Source of the DNA: Terribium retamae
GTDB taxonomy: Bacteria > Pseudomonadota > Alphaproteobacteria > Rhizobiales > Rhizobiaceae
Assembly: GCF_022347545.1 (NCBI RefSeq)
Contig: NZ_JAKREW010000005.1
Location: 175,324 to 239,323 of the forward strand
Length of the DNA stretch: 64,000 nucleotides
Direction of reading: 5' to 3'
Of this stretch, positions 1 through 8,994 are shown piece by piece. The notes beneath the pieces were generated by a model. It was not told the origin of the DNA. It did not search any database and saw only the letters and a program-made list of their open reading frames with translations. The stretch's first letter is position 1, and each line of letters begins with the position of its first letter. The position numbers and the translations under genes were made by a program.

Positions 1-488
1 GCGCGTGCGACCGGACTGACTTCGTCCGTCGGCAGGTAGACGGGCATCGGCCCGCCCTTGCCGTAAAGACCGTTGCCGCCATGCGGGTGATCTTCGATGG
101 CCTGGAACGCCGGCAGCAGTCCCTCCCAGCTCCACCGGCGATCGCCCGTTGCCTCGACCCATGCCTGATAGTCCGTAGGATGGCCGCGCATATAGCCCAT
201 CGCATGCAGGCAGCTGGAGCCGCCGACCAGCCGCCCGCGCGCCCAGCGATGCACCCGGCCCGCCGTCCCGGCTTGCGGCTCGGTATGATAGTCCCAGTCA
301 TAGTTTCGGCCCTGGAGGGCCGGCCAGGCGGCGGGGTTCCAGATATCCGGATCGTTGGCTTCTTCGCCTGCCTCGACCAGCAGGACGCGACGGGCCGGCT
401 CCTCGCTCAGGCGCGCGGCGAGCAGTGCGCCAGCCGAGCCGCCGCCGACGATGACGACATCGGCATTCGTTTCCTGCTCAACAATCAT
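1..488 (-). CDS. Pyridoxine 4-oxidase, GMC family (3' end beyond the window)
   Basis: FAD-dependent GMC oxidoreductase that would oxidise pyridoxine to pyridoxal, the entry step of B6 breakdown. The reading frame is open from 488 to the left edge (about 162 residues). The N-terminus has the dinucleotide-binding motif VVIVGGGSAG followed by RVLLVEAG, then the GMC signature around RGRLVGGSSCLHAMGYMRG. The ATG at 488 has AGGAG five bases upstream; a GTG at 491 is the alternative. The family call is direct. The substrate call rests on its place next to the GntR gene and the rest of the B6 pathway, the same arrangement as the M. loti oxidase gene. The catalytic histidine region is outside the window. 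Confidence 0.8.
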   Translation of the reverse strand, partial: MIVEQETNADVVIVGGGSAGALLAARLSEEPARRVLLVEAGEEANDPDIWNPAAWPALQGRNYDWDYHTEPQAGTAGRVHRWARGRLVGGSSCLHAMGYMRGHPTDYQAWVEATGDRRWSWEGLLPAFQAIEDHPHGGNGLYGKGGPMPVYLPTDEVSPVAR

Positions 489-624
489 CACAACTCCTAT
501 TGCGCGTGCTTCGATAGCCGGCATGTCCAACGCAGCAGGGTAGGGCTCGCTCAACCGACTTGCGTTCGGCGGTTTGCGAAACGTGACGCTGGATTTCGTG
601 ATTTGAGGCCGGAGCCCCGCGAAC

Positions 625-1296
625 CTAGACCCCGTTCTCCATGGCGACCTTCGCCGCCGCCTTCGCCTTCAACAGGTGCTTCTTCGAGGCCTTGCGGGCA
701 GCTTTCTCGTCGCCGGCGGCAATAGATTCATAGATGTCCCGCATTTCCGCTAGACTGCTTTGCGCCCGACCCTCCAATGACATCGACCGCCCTCGAAAAA
801 AGCTTATCCTGGCCACCAGGCCACGATGTACCTCCTCCAGGATTGGATTGCCGCAGTTCGCCAGTATGATCGAATAGAAGTCCGCGGCGGTCGTGACCTG
901 GGCCAGACTGTCATGGCTGGCAGCGGCTTCTTCGAAGGCGAGAAGAGATCTTTCGAGCTCGCGCAACTGTTCCGCGGGAATCCGTGACGCGCATCGACCC
1001 GCCGCTTCGACTTCCAGCAGCTCTCGAACCTCGTAGATTGCGGTCGCCTCTTCCCACGAAAGCGCCGGTATCGACGGCCCGCGGTTGGGGACGATCTCGA
1101 TCAGGCGTTCGGCCTCGAGGCTGCGCAACGCTTCTCGCAGAGAAGGACGGCTGATGCCGAGTTGTGCGCACAGTTGGCTTTCGACGAGGCGGCTTCCCGG
1201 TTGGAACAGTCCGGACAGGATGGCGAGCCGCAACTTGTCGACCGTCTCCTGCTGAACCGTCCGTGGGGAAATCCGCAAATTCAGATCTGCCGGCAT
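625..1296 (-). CDS. GntR family (FadR/FCD) regulator of the B6 cluster
   Basis: Transcription factor of 223 residues. An N-terminal winged helix-turn-helix (about 15-75, with GSRLVESQLCAQLGISRPSLREALRSL) is followed by a helical FCD ligand domain (about 85-215). It lies between the pyridoxine oxidase gene (136 bases downstream, same strand) and the divergent hydrolase gene, so it is well placed to control both transcripts. A GATTGTC/GACAATC dyad in the divergent gap is a plausible operator. The effector is unknown; a B6 vitamer or pathway intermediate is inferred from context. Confidence 0.85.
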   Translation of the reverse strand: MPADLNLRISPRTVQQETVDKLRLAILSGLFQPGSRLVESQLCAQLGISRPSLREALRSLEAERLIEIVPNRGPSIPALSWEEATAIYEVRELLEVEAAGRCASRIPAEQLRELERSLLAFEEAAASHDSLAQVTTAADFYSIILANCGNPILEEVHRGLVARISFFRGRSMSLEGRAQSSLAEMRDIYESIAAGDEKAARKASKKHLLKAKAAAKVAMENGV

Positions 1297-1376
1297 TGAT
1301 TACGTCTCTTGGGCTCGGGGTCACGATCGGACGCATCATATGCGACGTCGCACTTATTGGACAGCAGGAATAGCCA

Positions 1377-1415
1377 GATTGTCAATTATCAAGATTGCAA
1401 GAATGTCAGACAATC
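1377..1415. promoter_or_regulatory. Candidate GntR operator in the divergent gap
   Basis: A perfect 7-base inverted repeat, GATTGTC at 1377-1383 and GACAATC at 1409-1415. The right half also forms a compact dyad, TGTC-A-GACA (1404-1412), of the kind bound by FadR-type GntR proteins. It lies between the start of the GntR gene (1296) and the start of the hydrolase gene (1484), close to an AT-rich TAATATGAT at 1434-1442 that could be a -10 region. Binding is inferred. Confidence 0.5.
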
Positions 1416-1483
1416 CTGTTGACGACCTCCAGCTAATATGATCCTCTTGAGAAAGACAGGCCGCAAGAACAAGGACCATAAAC

Positions 1484-2314
1484 ATGGCGGCAGACATGCT
1501 TTCACATCAGTCGGATTCGCGACGCATCGATACGGGCCGCATCGCCTTGAATGTGCGTGGAAAGGGAACCGGCCCATTGATGCTGTTCTTTCACGGCATC
1601 ACCTCCAACTCCGCGGTCTTCGAACCGTTGATGGCGCGCCTCTCGCACCGCTTCACGACCATCGCGGTCGACCAGCGGGGGCATGGCCTCAGCGACAAGC
1701 CGGAAAGCGGATACGAGGCGAATGACTATGCGGACGATATCGCTGCCCTGATCCGCACACTCGACCGGGGCCCTGCCATCCTCGTCGGCCATTCGCTCGG
1801 CTCCAGGAATTCCGTCACGGCCGCCGCACGTAACCCGGAGCTGGTGCGGTCGGTCGTCGCCATCGACTTCACCCCCTATATCGAAACCGAGGTGCTGGAC
1901 GCGCTGGAGACCCGGGTGAACGCGGGCGACCGGCTTTTCGAGAACACCAAGGTCGTCGAAGCCTATCTGGCCGCCCGCTATCCGAACATTCCCGCCGACG
2001 CGATCAGGATCAGGGCCGAAAGCGGCTATCGGCAGGTCGAGGGAGGCTTGCGTCCCCTGGCGTCGCCCACTGCCATGGCGCAGACCGCCGAGGGCCTGCG
2101 CGCAGACCTGACGCAGACCTATCGCGACGTGACCAGACCCGTCCTCATCGTCCGCGGCGAACAAAGCAAGCTGGTCTCGGCAGCGGCACTGGCAAAGACA
2201 AGCCGGCTGCGGCCGGACCTGCCGGTGGTCGTCGTCCCCGACGCCGACCATTACGTCAACGAGGTCTCGCCCGAGATCACGCTGAAAGCCATCACCAATT
2301 TCATCGACGCCTGA
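1484..2314 (+). CDS. (E)-2-(acetamidomethylene)succinate hydrolase
   Basis: Alpha/beta hydrolase of 276 residues, predicted to catalyse the last step of the pathway: hydrolysis of acetamidomethylene succinate to succinic semialdehyde, acetate, ammonia and CO2. It has the oxyanion segment FFHGITS (about 36-42), nucleophile elbow GHSLG with Ser104, acid Asp128 in AIDFTPY and catalytic His256 in DADHYVNE. These fall two residues before the positions I recall for the M. loti enzyme (Ser106, Asp130, His258). It is first in the plus-strand catabolic operon, and the oxygenase that makes its substrate follows after 44 bases. The ATG at 1484 opens the long frame. Confidence 0.9.
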   Translation: MAADMLSHQSDSRRIDTGRIALNVRGKGTGPLMLFFHGITSNSAVFEPLMARLSHRFTTIAVDQRGHGLSDKPESGYEANDYADDIAALIRTLDRGPAILVGHSLGSRNSVTAAARNPELVRSVVAIDFTPYIETEVLDALETRVNAGDRLFENTKVVEAYLAARYPNIPADAIRIRAESGYRQVEGGLRPLASPTAMAQTAEGLRADLTQTYRDVTRPVLIVRGEQSKLVSAAALAKTSRLRPDLPVVVVPDADHYVNEVSPEITLKAITNFIDA

Positions 2315-2358
2315 CGGCCTAACCAACCGTCTTCTTGCATGCAGGATCAGGATAGAAA

Positions 2359-3498
2359 ATGGCCACTATAAACAACATTCCGGGCAAGACGCGTCGTGCC
2401 GAGGTCGCGGGCGGCGGCTTTGCCGGCCTGACGGCCGCGATCGCGCTCAGGCAGAACGGTTGGGACGTCAGGCTGCACGAAAAGAGCTCAGAGCTGAGGG
2501 CCTTCGGCGCAGGCATCTATCTCTGGCACAACGGCCTTCGCGTGCTCGAGGGACTGGGTGCGCTGGACGAGGTTCTCCAGGGCTCGCACACACCTCCGAC
2601 CTACGAGACCTGGATGCACAACAAGTCCGTTTCCAAGGAGACGTTCAACGGCCTGCCCTGGCGCATCATGACCCGCAGCCATCTGCATGATGCGCTGGTC
2701 AACCGTGCCCGCGCGCTGGGCGTCGACATCCGCGTCAATTCCGAAGCGGTCGCCGCCGACCCAAGCGGTCGCCTCACCCTGCAGACCGGGGAGGTGCTCG
2801 AAGCCGATCTGATCGTTGGTGCCGACGGCGTCGGCTCAAAGGTGAGGGACTCCATCGGCTTCAAACAGGATCGGTGGATTTCGAAGGACGGCCTCATCCG
2901 GTTGATCGTCCCGCGCAAGAAGAAGGAACTCGGCCATGGCGAGTGGGACAACACCATCGACATGTGGAACTTCTGGCCGCGCGTCCAGCGCATCCTTTAT
3001 TCGCCTTGCAACGAGAACGAACTCTATCTCGGCCTGATGGCGCCAGCCGCCGATCCGCGCGGCTCGGCCGTGCCGATCGACCTCGAGGTCTGGGTCGAGA
3101 TGTTCCCCTTCCTGGAACCGTGCCTGATCGAGGCGGCGAAGCTGAAGAGCGCCCGCTACGACAAATACGAGACGACCAAGCTGGACAGCTGGACGCGAGG
3201 CAGGGTCGCCCTTGTCGGTGACGCCGCGCACGCCATGTGCCCAGCTCTAGCCCAGGGCGCCGGTTGTGCGATGGTCAACGCCTTCAGCCTTTCGCAGGAC
3301 CTGGAGACAGGATCTTCCGTCGAAGATGCACTCGTCGATTGGGAGAAGCGCATGCGCCCGATCACCGATCGCTGCCAGGCACTGTCCGGCGACTATGCGG
3401 CTAACCGTTCGCTCTCGAAGGGGAACATGTTCACGCCGGCGGCCCTGGAAGCAGCGCGTTACGACCCGCTGCGCCGCGTTTTCTCATGGCCGCAATAA
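2359..3498 (+). CDS. 2-methyl-3-hydroxypyridine-5-carboxylate oxygenase (MHPCO)
   Basis: Flavoprotein monooxygenase of 379 residues that opens the pyridine ring of MHPC using NAD(P)H and O2 to give (acetamidomethylene)succinate. It is a PHBH-type hydroxylase: FAD motif VAGGGFAGLTAA (17-28), middle DG motif LIVGADGVGS (151-160) and GD motif VALVGDAAHAMCP (283-295). Tyr82, Arg211, Tyr223, Tyr270 and Cys294 sit exactly where I remember the active-site residues of the M. loti enzyme, and much of the sequence matches that protein from memory. The start at 2359 gives the N-terminus MATINNIPGKTRR, close to the known protein. It lies directly after the hydrolase that uses its product. Confidence 0.93.
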   Translation: MATINNIPGKTRRAEVAGGGFAGLTAAIALRQNGWDVRLHEKSSELRAFGAGIYLWHNGLRVLEGLGALDEVLQGSHTPPTYETWMHNKSVSKETFNGLPWRIMTRSHLHDALVNRARALGVDIRVNSEAVAADPSGRLTLQTGEVLEADLIVGADGVGSKVRDSIGFKQDRWISKDGLIRLIVPRKKKELGHGEWDNTIDMWNFWPRVQRILYSPCNENELYLGLMAPAADPRGSAVPIDLEVWVEMFPFLEPCLIEAAKLKSARYDKYETTKLDSWTRGRVALVGDAAHAMCPALAQGAGCAMVNAFSLSQDLETGSSVEDALVDWEKRMRPITDRCQALSGDYAANRSLSKGNMFTPAALEAARYDPLRRVFSWPQ

Positions 3499-3561
3499 TT
3501 TTCGAGCGGGCCCAACAAATCAATTGGTGCGGCGAAGCCGTGCTCTCCTCGGGAGATTAGA

Positions 3562-4152
3562 ATGAACCATTCATTGGAAGTTGAAAAAAATTACGACGTG
3601 CGGGGCTGGTATTCGACTGTCCATGAAATCCGGCATGACGGCGGGGAGCCCGGCGACACGCTCGTCAAAGTGGCGGTAGGCGTCGTTATCCGCAATCCAT
3701 TTGCCGGCAAATTTGTCAGCGACCTTTCTGATATCGTGAACCCCAGCCCGGCGATCGGCCATGCGCTCGGCGAACGGGCCGTGGCACTGCTCGGCAACCG
3801 GCCGGTCAACAGCTACGGCAAGGGCGGCATCGCCGGAACGGCCGGCGAACAAGAGCATGTCGTCGCCTGCATCACCACGCTGTTCGGCGATCCGCTGCGG
3901 CAACAGGTGGGAGGCGGTAAGGCCTGGATCTCGTCGGTCAGCAAGGTCGCAGCTGCCGGCACGGCCATCGATATCCCTCTCGCCCACAAGGACGAGCTCT
4001 ATATCCGTTCCCACTATGACGCGGTCACCTTCTCTGTGCCGGATGGCCCCCGCCCGGACGAACTTCTGATCTGCGTCGCCGTTGCATCGGGTCCGCGCGT
4101 GCATCAGCGCGTCGGCGGCAAGACCGTCGCCGATCTCGCGGCCACTGCCTAA
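3562..4152 (+). CDS. AA_synth (DUF1185) family protein of unknown role
   Basis: A protein of 196 residues resembling the 'amino acid synthesis' family (PF06684), which has solved structures but no settled biochemical function. The sequence is acidic/neutral with no signal peptide or membrane segment. A conserved-looking glycine-rich stretch NSYGKGGIAGTAGEQEHV (about 83-100) is followed by GGGKAWISS. It lies inside the B6 operon, 63 bases after the oxygenase and 18 bases before the PEBP gene. Chemically the pathway needs no further enzyme, so a helper role (binding an unstable intermediate, or side-product repair) is only a guess. The ATG at 3562 follows a GGGAG-like ribosome site. Confidence 0.75.
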   Translation: MNHSLEVEKNYDVRGWYSTVHEIRHDGGEPGDTLVKVAVGVVIRNPFAGKFVSDLSDIVNPSPAIGHALGERAVALLGNRPVNSYGKGGIAGTAGEQEHVVACITTLFGDPLRQQVGGGKAWISSVSKVAAAGTAIDIPLAHKDELYIRSHYDAVTFSVPDGPRPDELLICVAVASGPRVHQRVGGKTVADLAATA

Positions 4153-4170
4153 TTCGAAAGGACATATTCC

Positions 4171-4629
4171 ATGCCTCTGAACATCAAGGACCTCAAGATC
4201 ACGTCCCCGGATTTCCAGCCGCTCGGGAAACTGCGCGACGAGCATGCCGGCGACAAGGGCAACGTTTTGCCCAGGCTGACCGTCAGCGGCGTCCCAGCCG
4301 GCACGAAAGAGCTCGCAGTGATCTGCCACGACCCCGACGCGCCCTTGGCCAACGGTTTCACGCATTGGGTCGTCTACGGCATCGATCCGTCGACCACCGA
4401 CCTTTCAGACGCGCAGCAGAAGTTCCGTGTCGGGCCCAATGGCGCGGGCGACAAGCAATATTATGGCCCACAGCCGCCCGCCGGCCATGGCGAGCACCAC
4501 TATTATTTCTGGGTCTATGCCCTGGACACCAAGGTCGAAGGGACGCCCACCCGGGAAGAGTTCCTGCAGAAATATGCCGGCAACATCATTGAGCAGAACC
4601 GGATCGTCGGCATCTACGAAAACAAGTGA
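4171..4629 (+). CDS. PEBP / YbhB-YbcL family (Raf kinase inhibitor-like) protein
   Basis: A cytoplasmic phosphatidylethanolamine-binding-protein fold of 152 residues. The family anion-binding motif is present as CHDPDAPLANGFTHWVVYGI (about 52-71), with a second segment PPAGHGEHHYYFWVYALD (about 106-123). The family binds small anionic ligands and usually has no known catalytic role. Its position between DUF1185 and the decarboxylase, with an AAAGGA ribosome site eight bases before the ATG, makes it part of the B6 operon. It could bind a carboxylated pyridine or the ring-opened intermediate; nothing in the sequence proves this. Confidence 0.85.
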   Translation: MPLNIKDLKITSPDFQPLGKLRDEHAGDKGNVLPRLTVSGVPAGTKELAVICHDPDAPLANGFTHWVVYGIDPSTTDLSDAQQKFRVGPNGAGDKQYYGPQPPAGHGEHHYYFWVYALDTKVEGTPTREEFLQKYAGNIIEQNRIVGIYENK

Positions 4630-4698
4630 ACAGCGCCACCCGCGATCGAACAACAACAATAAAAACGATCGCGGCCGCTGCGGAATGGGAGAATAAGA

Positions 4699-5421
4699 AT
4701 GACGGACAGCAACGCCACGCGCCAGAAGGTCTTCCAGGAGTTGGTCACGGCGACCAAGATCCTGCTGAACGAGGGCATTCTGGATACGTTCGGGCATATC
4801 AGTGCGCGTGACCCGGAGGATCCGCAAAGCTTCTTCCTCGCGCAGAAGCTTGCTCCCAGCCTGATAACGGTCGACGACATCCTGCGTTTCAATCTCGAAG
4901 GCGAAACGTCCGACAACCGGCCGTCCTATCTGGAGCGCTACATCCACAGCGAAATCTACAAGGCGCGGCCGGACGTTCAGTGCGTGCTCCACAGCCATTC
5001 GCCTGCCGTGCTCCCATACTGCTTTACCGACACGCCGCTGCGCCCGGTCACGCATATGGGCGCATTCATGGGTGAGGCCGTCCCCGTCTATGAGATCCGC
5101 GACAAGCAGGGTGACGAGACCGATCTTTTCGGTGGCGGCCACAGCGTCTGCGCGGATATCGCCGAAAGCCTCGGTGATCATACGGTGGTCCTGATGGCAC
5201 GCCATGGCGTGGTGAACGTCGGCAGTTCCGTCCGCGAGGTCGTGTTCCGGGCTTTTTATCTCGAGCAGGAAGCCAAGGCGCTCACGGCCGGACTTCAGAT
5301 CGGCAAGATCAAGTATCTGACGCCCGGCGAGGTGAAGACGGCGGGGGCTCTTGTCGGCAAACAGATCGACCGGGGATGGGATCACTGGTCGCAGCGCCTC
5401 AAGGAAAAGGGCCTGGCCTAG
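4699..5421 (+). CDS. 3-hydroxy-2-methylpyridine-4,5-dicarboxylate 4-decarboxylase
   Basis: Class II aldolase/adducin-fold decarboxylase of 240 residues, removing CO2 from HMPDC to give MHPC, the substrate of the oxygenase at 2359. A divalent-metal site is visible: His98 and His100 in VLHSHSP and His169 in MARHGVV, with Glu79 in [11 protein letters not shown] as the likely acid. General class II aldolases share this fold, so the specific call relies on the surrounding pathway genes and the known M. loti counterpart. GGGAGAA precedes the ATG at 4699. Confidence 0.88.
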   Translation: MTDSNATRQKVFQELVTATKILLNEGILDTFGHISARDPEDPQSFFLAQKLAPSLITVDDILRFNLEGETSDNRPSYLERYIHSEIYKARPDVQCVLHSHSPAVLPYCFTDTPLRPVTHMGAFMGEAVPVYEIRDKQGDETDLFGGGHSVCADIAESLGDHTVVLMARHGVVNVGSSVREVVFRAFYLEQEAKALTAGLQIGKIKYLTPGEVKTAGALVGKQIDRGWDHWSQRLKEKGLA

Positions 5422-5532
5422 CGCCAGCAGGTCTTTGAACACCCTGGCAGGATAAGGGCCCTGCCAGTGTATCCAGCCCCGTTCTTGAACAACGCTCCGG
5501 GGCAAGAAGCGTCAGGCGAAAGCAGTAGAACC

Positions 5533-7167
5533 ATGCCGCACGCACAAAGCTACGACTACATCATCGTTGGGGCCGGATCGGCCGGTTGCGTGCTCGCCAA
5601 CCGGCTGAGCGCCGACCCGCAATGTACCGTCCTGCTGATCGAGGCCGGCGGCTGGGATCGTGACCCGATGATCCATATCCCGCTCGGATGGGGCAAGATC
5701 CTGACCGAGCGCCGCCATGACTGGATGTATTTCTGTGAACCGGAAGACAATGTCGGCGGGCGCCGGGTCGAATGTGCGCGCGGCAAGGTCATCGGCGGAT
5801 CGTCGTCGACCAACGCCATGGCCTATGTACGGGGAAACCGCGGCGACTACGACCGCTGGGCCGCCAGTGGGCTCAGCGACTGGTCGTATGAGAAGGTTTT
5901 GCCCTATTTCCGCAAGCAGGAAAGCTGGGAGGGCGGCGAGAGCCGCTTCCGTGGCGGCAGCGGGCCGCTCAGCACGCAGTTCTGCCGCTATAAGGACACG
6001 CTGATCGAGGCCTTCGCGCAGGCCAGCGTACAGGCCGGCTATGCGCAGACCAGCGACTACAATGGCGAGCAGCAGGAAGGTTTCGGACGCCTGCAGATGA
6101 CGATCGCCAAGGGCCGGCGCAGCTCGGCCGCGTCCGCCTATCTGCGGCCGGCCCTGAAGCGGCCCAACCTGACCGTGCTGACCGAAGCGATGGCGACGAA
6201 GATCGTTCTGGAAGGCACGCGCGCCAAAGGGGTGACGATAAGGCATCGCGGCGCCGAACGGACGGTCATCGCCCGCAGGGAAGTCCTGCTCTCGGGCGGC
6301 GTCATCAACACGCCGCAGTTGCTGATGCTGTCCGGAATCGGGGCATCGGACGAGCTTTCGGCACATGGCATCCAGACGCGGGTCAACCTGCCTTCGGTCG
6401 GCAAGAACCTGCAGGATCACGTCTCGGTCATCCTGATGTACCGTCGCAAGACCCCGGGCCCGTTCCTGCACAATATGCGCGCCGACCGGATTGGGCTGGA
6501 TTTCCTCAAGACTTATCTGACGGGGAGCGGCTTTTCCGGGGATGTGCCGGGCGGAGTCGTGGCCTTCCTGAAAAGCGATCCGGAACGGCCGCTGCCGGAT
6601 GTGCAATTGCTGTTCACCGCAGCCCCGCTCGCCGCATGGCCATATTTGCAGCCGTTCAAGGCGCCGTTTGCGGATGGCTTCGCGACACGCATCGTGGCAA
6701 CGCAGCCCGAAAGCCGGGGAACCGTGAAACTGGCCTCGGCCGATCCTGCCGCGGCGCCGCTGATCCACCAGAATTTCCTGGCCTCGCCGAAGGACTGGCA
6801 ATCGTTGCGGGCCGGCTTTCGGGTGGCAAGGAACCTGGCGGCCCAGCCTTCCATGCAGCCCTTCGTCGAAGCTGAATTCTTTCCCGGCCCGAAGTGCCAG
6901 AGCGACGACGAGATCGACGAACATATCCGCAAGACCTCCATCACCGTGCATCACCCGGCCGGAACTTGCCGGATGGGCGTCGACGAAGCCTCTGTCGTCG
7001 ACCCGGAACTGCGCATCCGCGGCGTCGACGGCCTGCGCGTGGTTGACGCTTCGGTCATGCCCGACCTGGTCTGCGGCAACATCAATGCGGCGGTGATCAT
7101 GATCGCCGAGAAGGCTGCCGACCTCATCGCGGCATCGAAAGCAACAATCGAAAGCAGGGCAGCGTGA
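5533..7167 (+). CDS. 4-pyridoxic acid dehydrogenase, FAD/GMC family
   Basis: GMC oxidoreductase of 544 residues predicted to oxidise the 5-hydroxymethyl group of 4-pyridoxic acid to the aldehyde FHMPC. It has the FAD motif [18 protein letters not shown] near residue 10, GMC signature [19 protein letters not shown], a second GMC signature [15 protein letters not shown] and the catalytic region [11 protein letters not shown] near the C-terminus. I chose the ATG at 5533 because it leaves the usual short leader before the FAD motif; a GTG at 5467 would add 22 residues. It overlaps the next gene by four bases (GTGATGA). A second GMC enzyme in the window (left edge) handles pyridoxine; gene order separates the two. 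Confidence 0.87.
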   Translation: MPHAQSYDYIIVGAGSAGCVLANRLSADPQCTVLLIEAGGWDRDPMIHIPLGWGKILTERRHDWMYFCEPEDNVGGRRVECARGKVIGGSSSTNAMAYVRGNRGDYDRWAASGLSDWSYEKVLPYFRKQESWEGGESRFRGGSGPLSTQFCRYKDTLIEAFAQASVQAGYAQTSDYNGEQQEGFGRLQMTIAKGRRSSAASAYLRPALKRPNLTVLTEAMATKIVLEGTRAKGVTIRHRGAERTVIARREVLLSGGVINTPQLLMLSGIGASDELSAHGIQTRVNLPSVGKNLQDHVSVILMYRRKTPGPFLHNMRADRIGLDFLKTYLTGSGFSGDVPGGVVAFLKSDPERPLPDVQLLFTAAPLAAWPYLQPFKAPFADGFATRIVATQPESRGTVKLASADPAAAPLIHQNFLASPKDWQSLRAGFRVARNLAAQPSMQPFVEAEFFPGPKCQSDDEIDEHIRKTSITVHHPAGTCRMGVDEASVVDPELRIRGVDGLRVVDASVMPDLVCGNINAAVIMIAEKAADLIAASKATIESRAA

Positions 7168-8090
7168 TGATCCAACGTATCGCCATCATCGGTCTGGGCA
7201 CCATGGGGCCGGGCATGGCCGCCAGGCTCGCCAGGGGCGGCCTGCAGGTGACAGCCTATGACGTCGCCCCGGCAGCGATCGAGCGCGCGCGCACCATGCT
7301 GGGCACCGCCGAAGGTGTTCTCGATGCTCTCGGCATCGCGGCCGCCGGTGCCGGAACCGTTCGCTTCACCGACGATATCGCCGAGGCAGTCGCAGGCGTT
7401 GACCTCGTCATCGAGAACGTTCCTGAGAACATCGCGATCAAGGCCGAGGTCTATCGCGCCATCGACGGCCTGATCGCATCGGACACGATCGTGGCATCGG
7501 ATACGTCCGGCATTCCGATCACCCAGCTGCAGGCGCATATCTCACATCCCGAACGGATGGTGGGTATGCACTGGTCGAATCCGCCGCACATCATCCCGAT
7601 GATCGAGGTGATCGGCGGCGAGAAGACGGCGCCGCAGATCGTGGAGACCATCCGCGACCTCATCCGCTCTATCGGCCTGCTGCCGGTGGTGGTGAAGAAG
7701 GATGTGCCGGGCTTTGTCGAGAACCGCGTGCTCTATGCGCTACTGCGCGAAGCGGTCGATCTGGTCGAACGCGGCGTGATCGAGCCGGAAGACCTCGACA
7801 CCTGCGTGTCCTGGGGCATCGGCTACAAGATCGCCGTCGTCGGGCCGATGGCTCTGCTCGATATGGCGGGATTGGATATCTACAAATCCGTCTCGTCTTT
7901 CCTGAATGCCGATCTTTCCAATCGTGGCGATGTCGCCCCGATGGTGCTGGAGAAGACTGGCGCGTCGAAGCTCGGCATCAAGTCGGGCGAAGGCATGTTC
8001 TCCTACACGCCCGAGCAGACAAAGGCACTGCAGGCTGAGCGGGCACGCAAGCTCGTCGCCGTGCGGCGTATCCTGGAAGGCCGGGAGTAG
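7164..8090 (+). CDS. FHMPC 5-dehydrogenase (3-hydroxyacyl-CoA dehydrogenase fold)
   Basis: NAD-dependent dehydrogenase of 308 residues that oxidises 5-formyl-3-hydroxy-2-methylpyridine-4-carboxylate to the dicarboxylate. N-terminal Rossmann motif [14 protein letters not shown] (6-19); catalytic segment [17 protein letters not shown] with His136 in the position of the HCDH catalytic histidine. The C-terminal helical HCDH domain contains [20 protein letters not shown]. Use of an HCDH fold for an aldehyde is unusual and characteristic of this pathway. The start overlaps the previous stop, so the two are probably translationally coupled. A general hydroxyacyl-CoA dehydrogenase is the alternative, but there is no CoA pathway nearby. 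Confidence 0.87.
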   Translation: MMIQRIAIIGLGTMGPGMAARLARGGLQVTAYDVAPAAIERARTMLGTAEGVLDALGIAAAGAGTVRFTDDIAEAVAGVDLVIENVPENIAIKAEVYRAIDGLIASDTIVASDTSGIPITQLQAHISHPERMVGMHWSNPPHIIPMIEVIGGEKTAPQIVETIRDLIRSIGLLPVVVKKDVPGFVENRVLYALLREAVDLVERGVIEPEDLDTCVSWGIGYKIAVVGPMALLDMAGLDIYKSVSSFLNADLSNRGDVAPMVLEKTGASKLGIKSGEGMFSYTPEQTKALQAERARKLVAVRRILEGRE

Positions 8091-8163
8091 CCGATGGTCC
8101 ACGACCCACAGACAACCGGGATGATGCGTGCGCGGCACGCCGCAACGCACGGAGGTAGACGTC

Positions 8164-8994
8164 ATGCGCATTGACACGATCCGGGCAGCTGGCGGCAAGC
8201 CGGCCCATATCCGCCATGACGACCTCATCTCCGTCAAAGGCGTCTCGGTGGTCTACGCCCGGCAACTGGTGCTCCAGAACATCGATTTGTCGGTGCCGAA
8301 GGGGTTCTTCGTCTCGCTGATCGGGCCCTCCGGCTGCGGCAAGAGCACCTTGCTCAAGGTTCTGGCCGGGCTGGAGCAACCGACCAGCGGCAGCGTATCG
8401 ATCGACGGGCTTTCGCCGGTCGAGGCCGCGCGTAAGCGTATGATCGGCGTCGTCTTCCAGGACGCCAATCTGCTGCCGTGGAAGAACGCCGTCGACAATG
8501 CGTCGATGCTGCTTTCCATCGCCGACAAGTCGCTCTCGCGCGCCGAGCTTCGGGCACGGGGACAGGAAATGTTGGAACTGGTGGGCCTCGGCGATGCCGC
8601 CCACAAGCGTCCGAACGAACTGTCGGGCGGCATGCGGCAGCGCGTGGCCATCGCCCGTGCGCTCGCGCTTGACCCGGCAGTGCTCTTGATGGACGAGCCC
8701 TTCGGCGCGCTCGATGCCATCACCCGCGACTCGATGGGCCAGTCGCTGCTGGAAATCTGGCAGCGCACCGGCAAGACGATCGTGCTCGTGACCCACTCGA
8801 TCGATGAAGCCATCCACCTCTCGCGCCATGTCCACGCGCTCGGCATCAAGCCCGGACGCATCACCGGCAGCATCGACATCGACCTGCCTTACCCGCGCGA
8901 CCTGGCGGTAACGGAAGATCCGGAATTCGTCCGGCTGGTCGTGCAACTGCGCACGATGCTGCGCGCCGGCCATCAACCGGGAGACGCGTCATGA
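8164..8994 (+). CDS. ABC transporter ATP-binding protein (SsuB/ThiZ-like), B6 island
   Basis: Cytoplasmic ATPase of 276 residues in the nitrate/sulfonate/pyrimidine-precursor importer group. Walker A is GPSGCGKST, the signature is LSGGMRQR, and Walker B is VLLMDEPFGALD followed by the H-loop VTHSID. The ATG at 8164 has GGAGG upstream; an upstream ATG at 8128 lacks one. The stop overlaps the start of the permease by four bases (ATGA). It forms a three-gene unit with the permease and the ThiY-like binding protein, directly behind the catabolic genes. Import of a B6 vitamer is inferred from position and from the binding-protein family. Confidence 0.85.
   Translation: MRIDTIRAAGGKPAHIRHDDLISVKGVSVVYARQLVLQNIDLSVPKGFFVSLIGPSGCGKSTLLKVLAGLEQPTSGSVSIDGLSPVEAARKRMIGVVFQDANLLPWKNAVDNASMLLSIADKSLSRAELRARGQEMLELVGLGDAAHKRPNELSGGMRQRVAIARALALDPAVLLMDEPFGALDAITRDSMGQSLLEIWQRTGKTIVLVTHSIDEAIHLSRHVHALGIKPGRITGSIDIDLPYPRDLAVTEDPEFVRLVVQLRTMLRAGHQPGDAS

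Noticed and set aside
5512..6954. Long antisense frame (480 codons) opposite the 4-pyridoxic acid dehydrogenase gene
   Set aside because: High-GC shadow of a well-recognised enzyme; no ribosome site and no recognisable domain.
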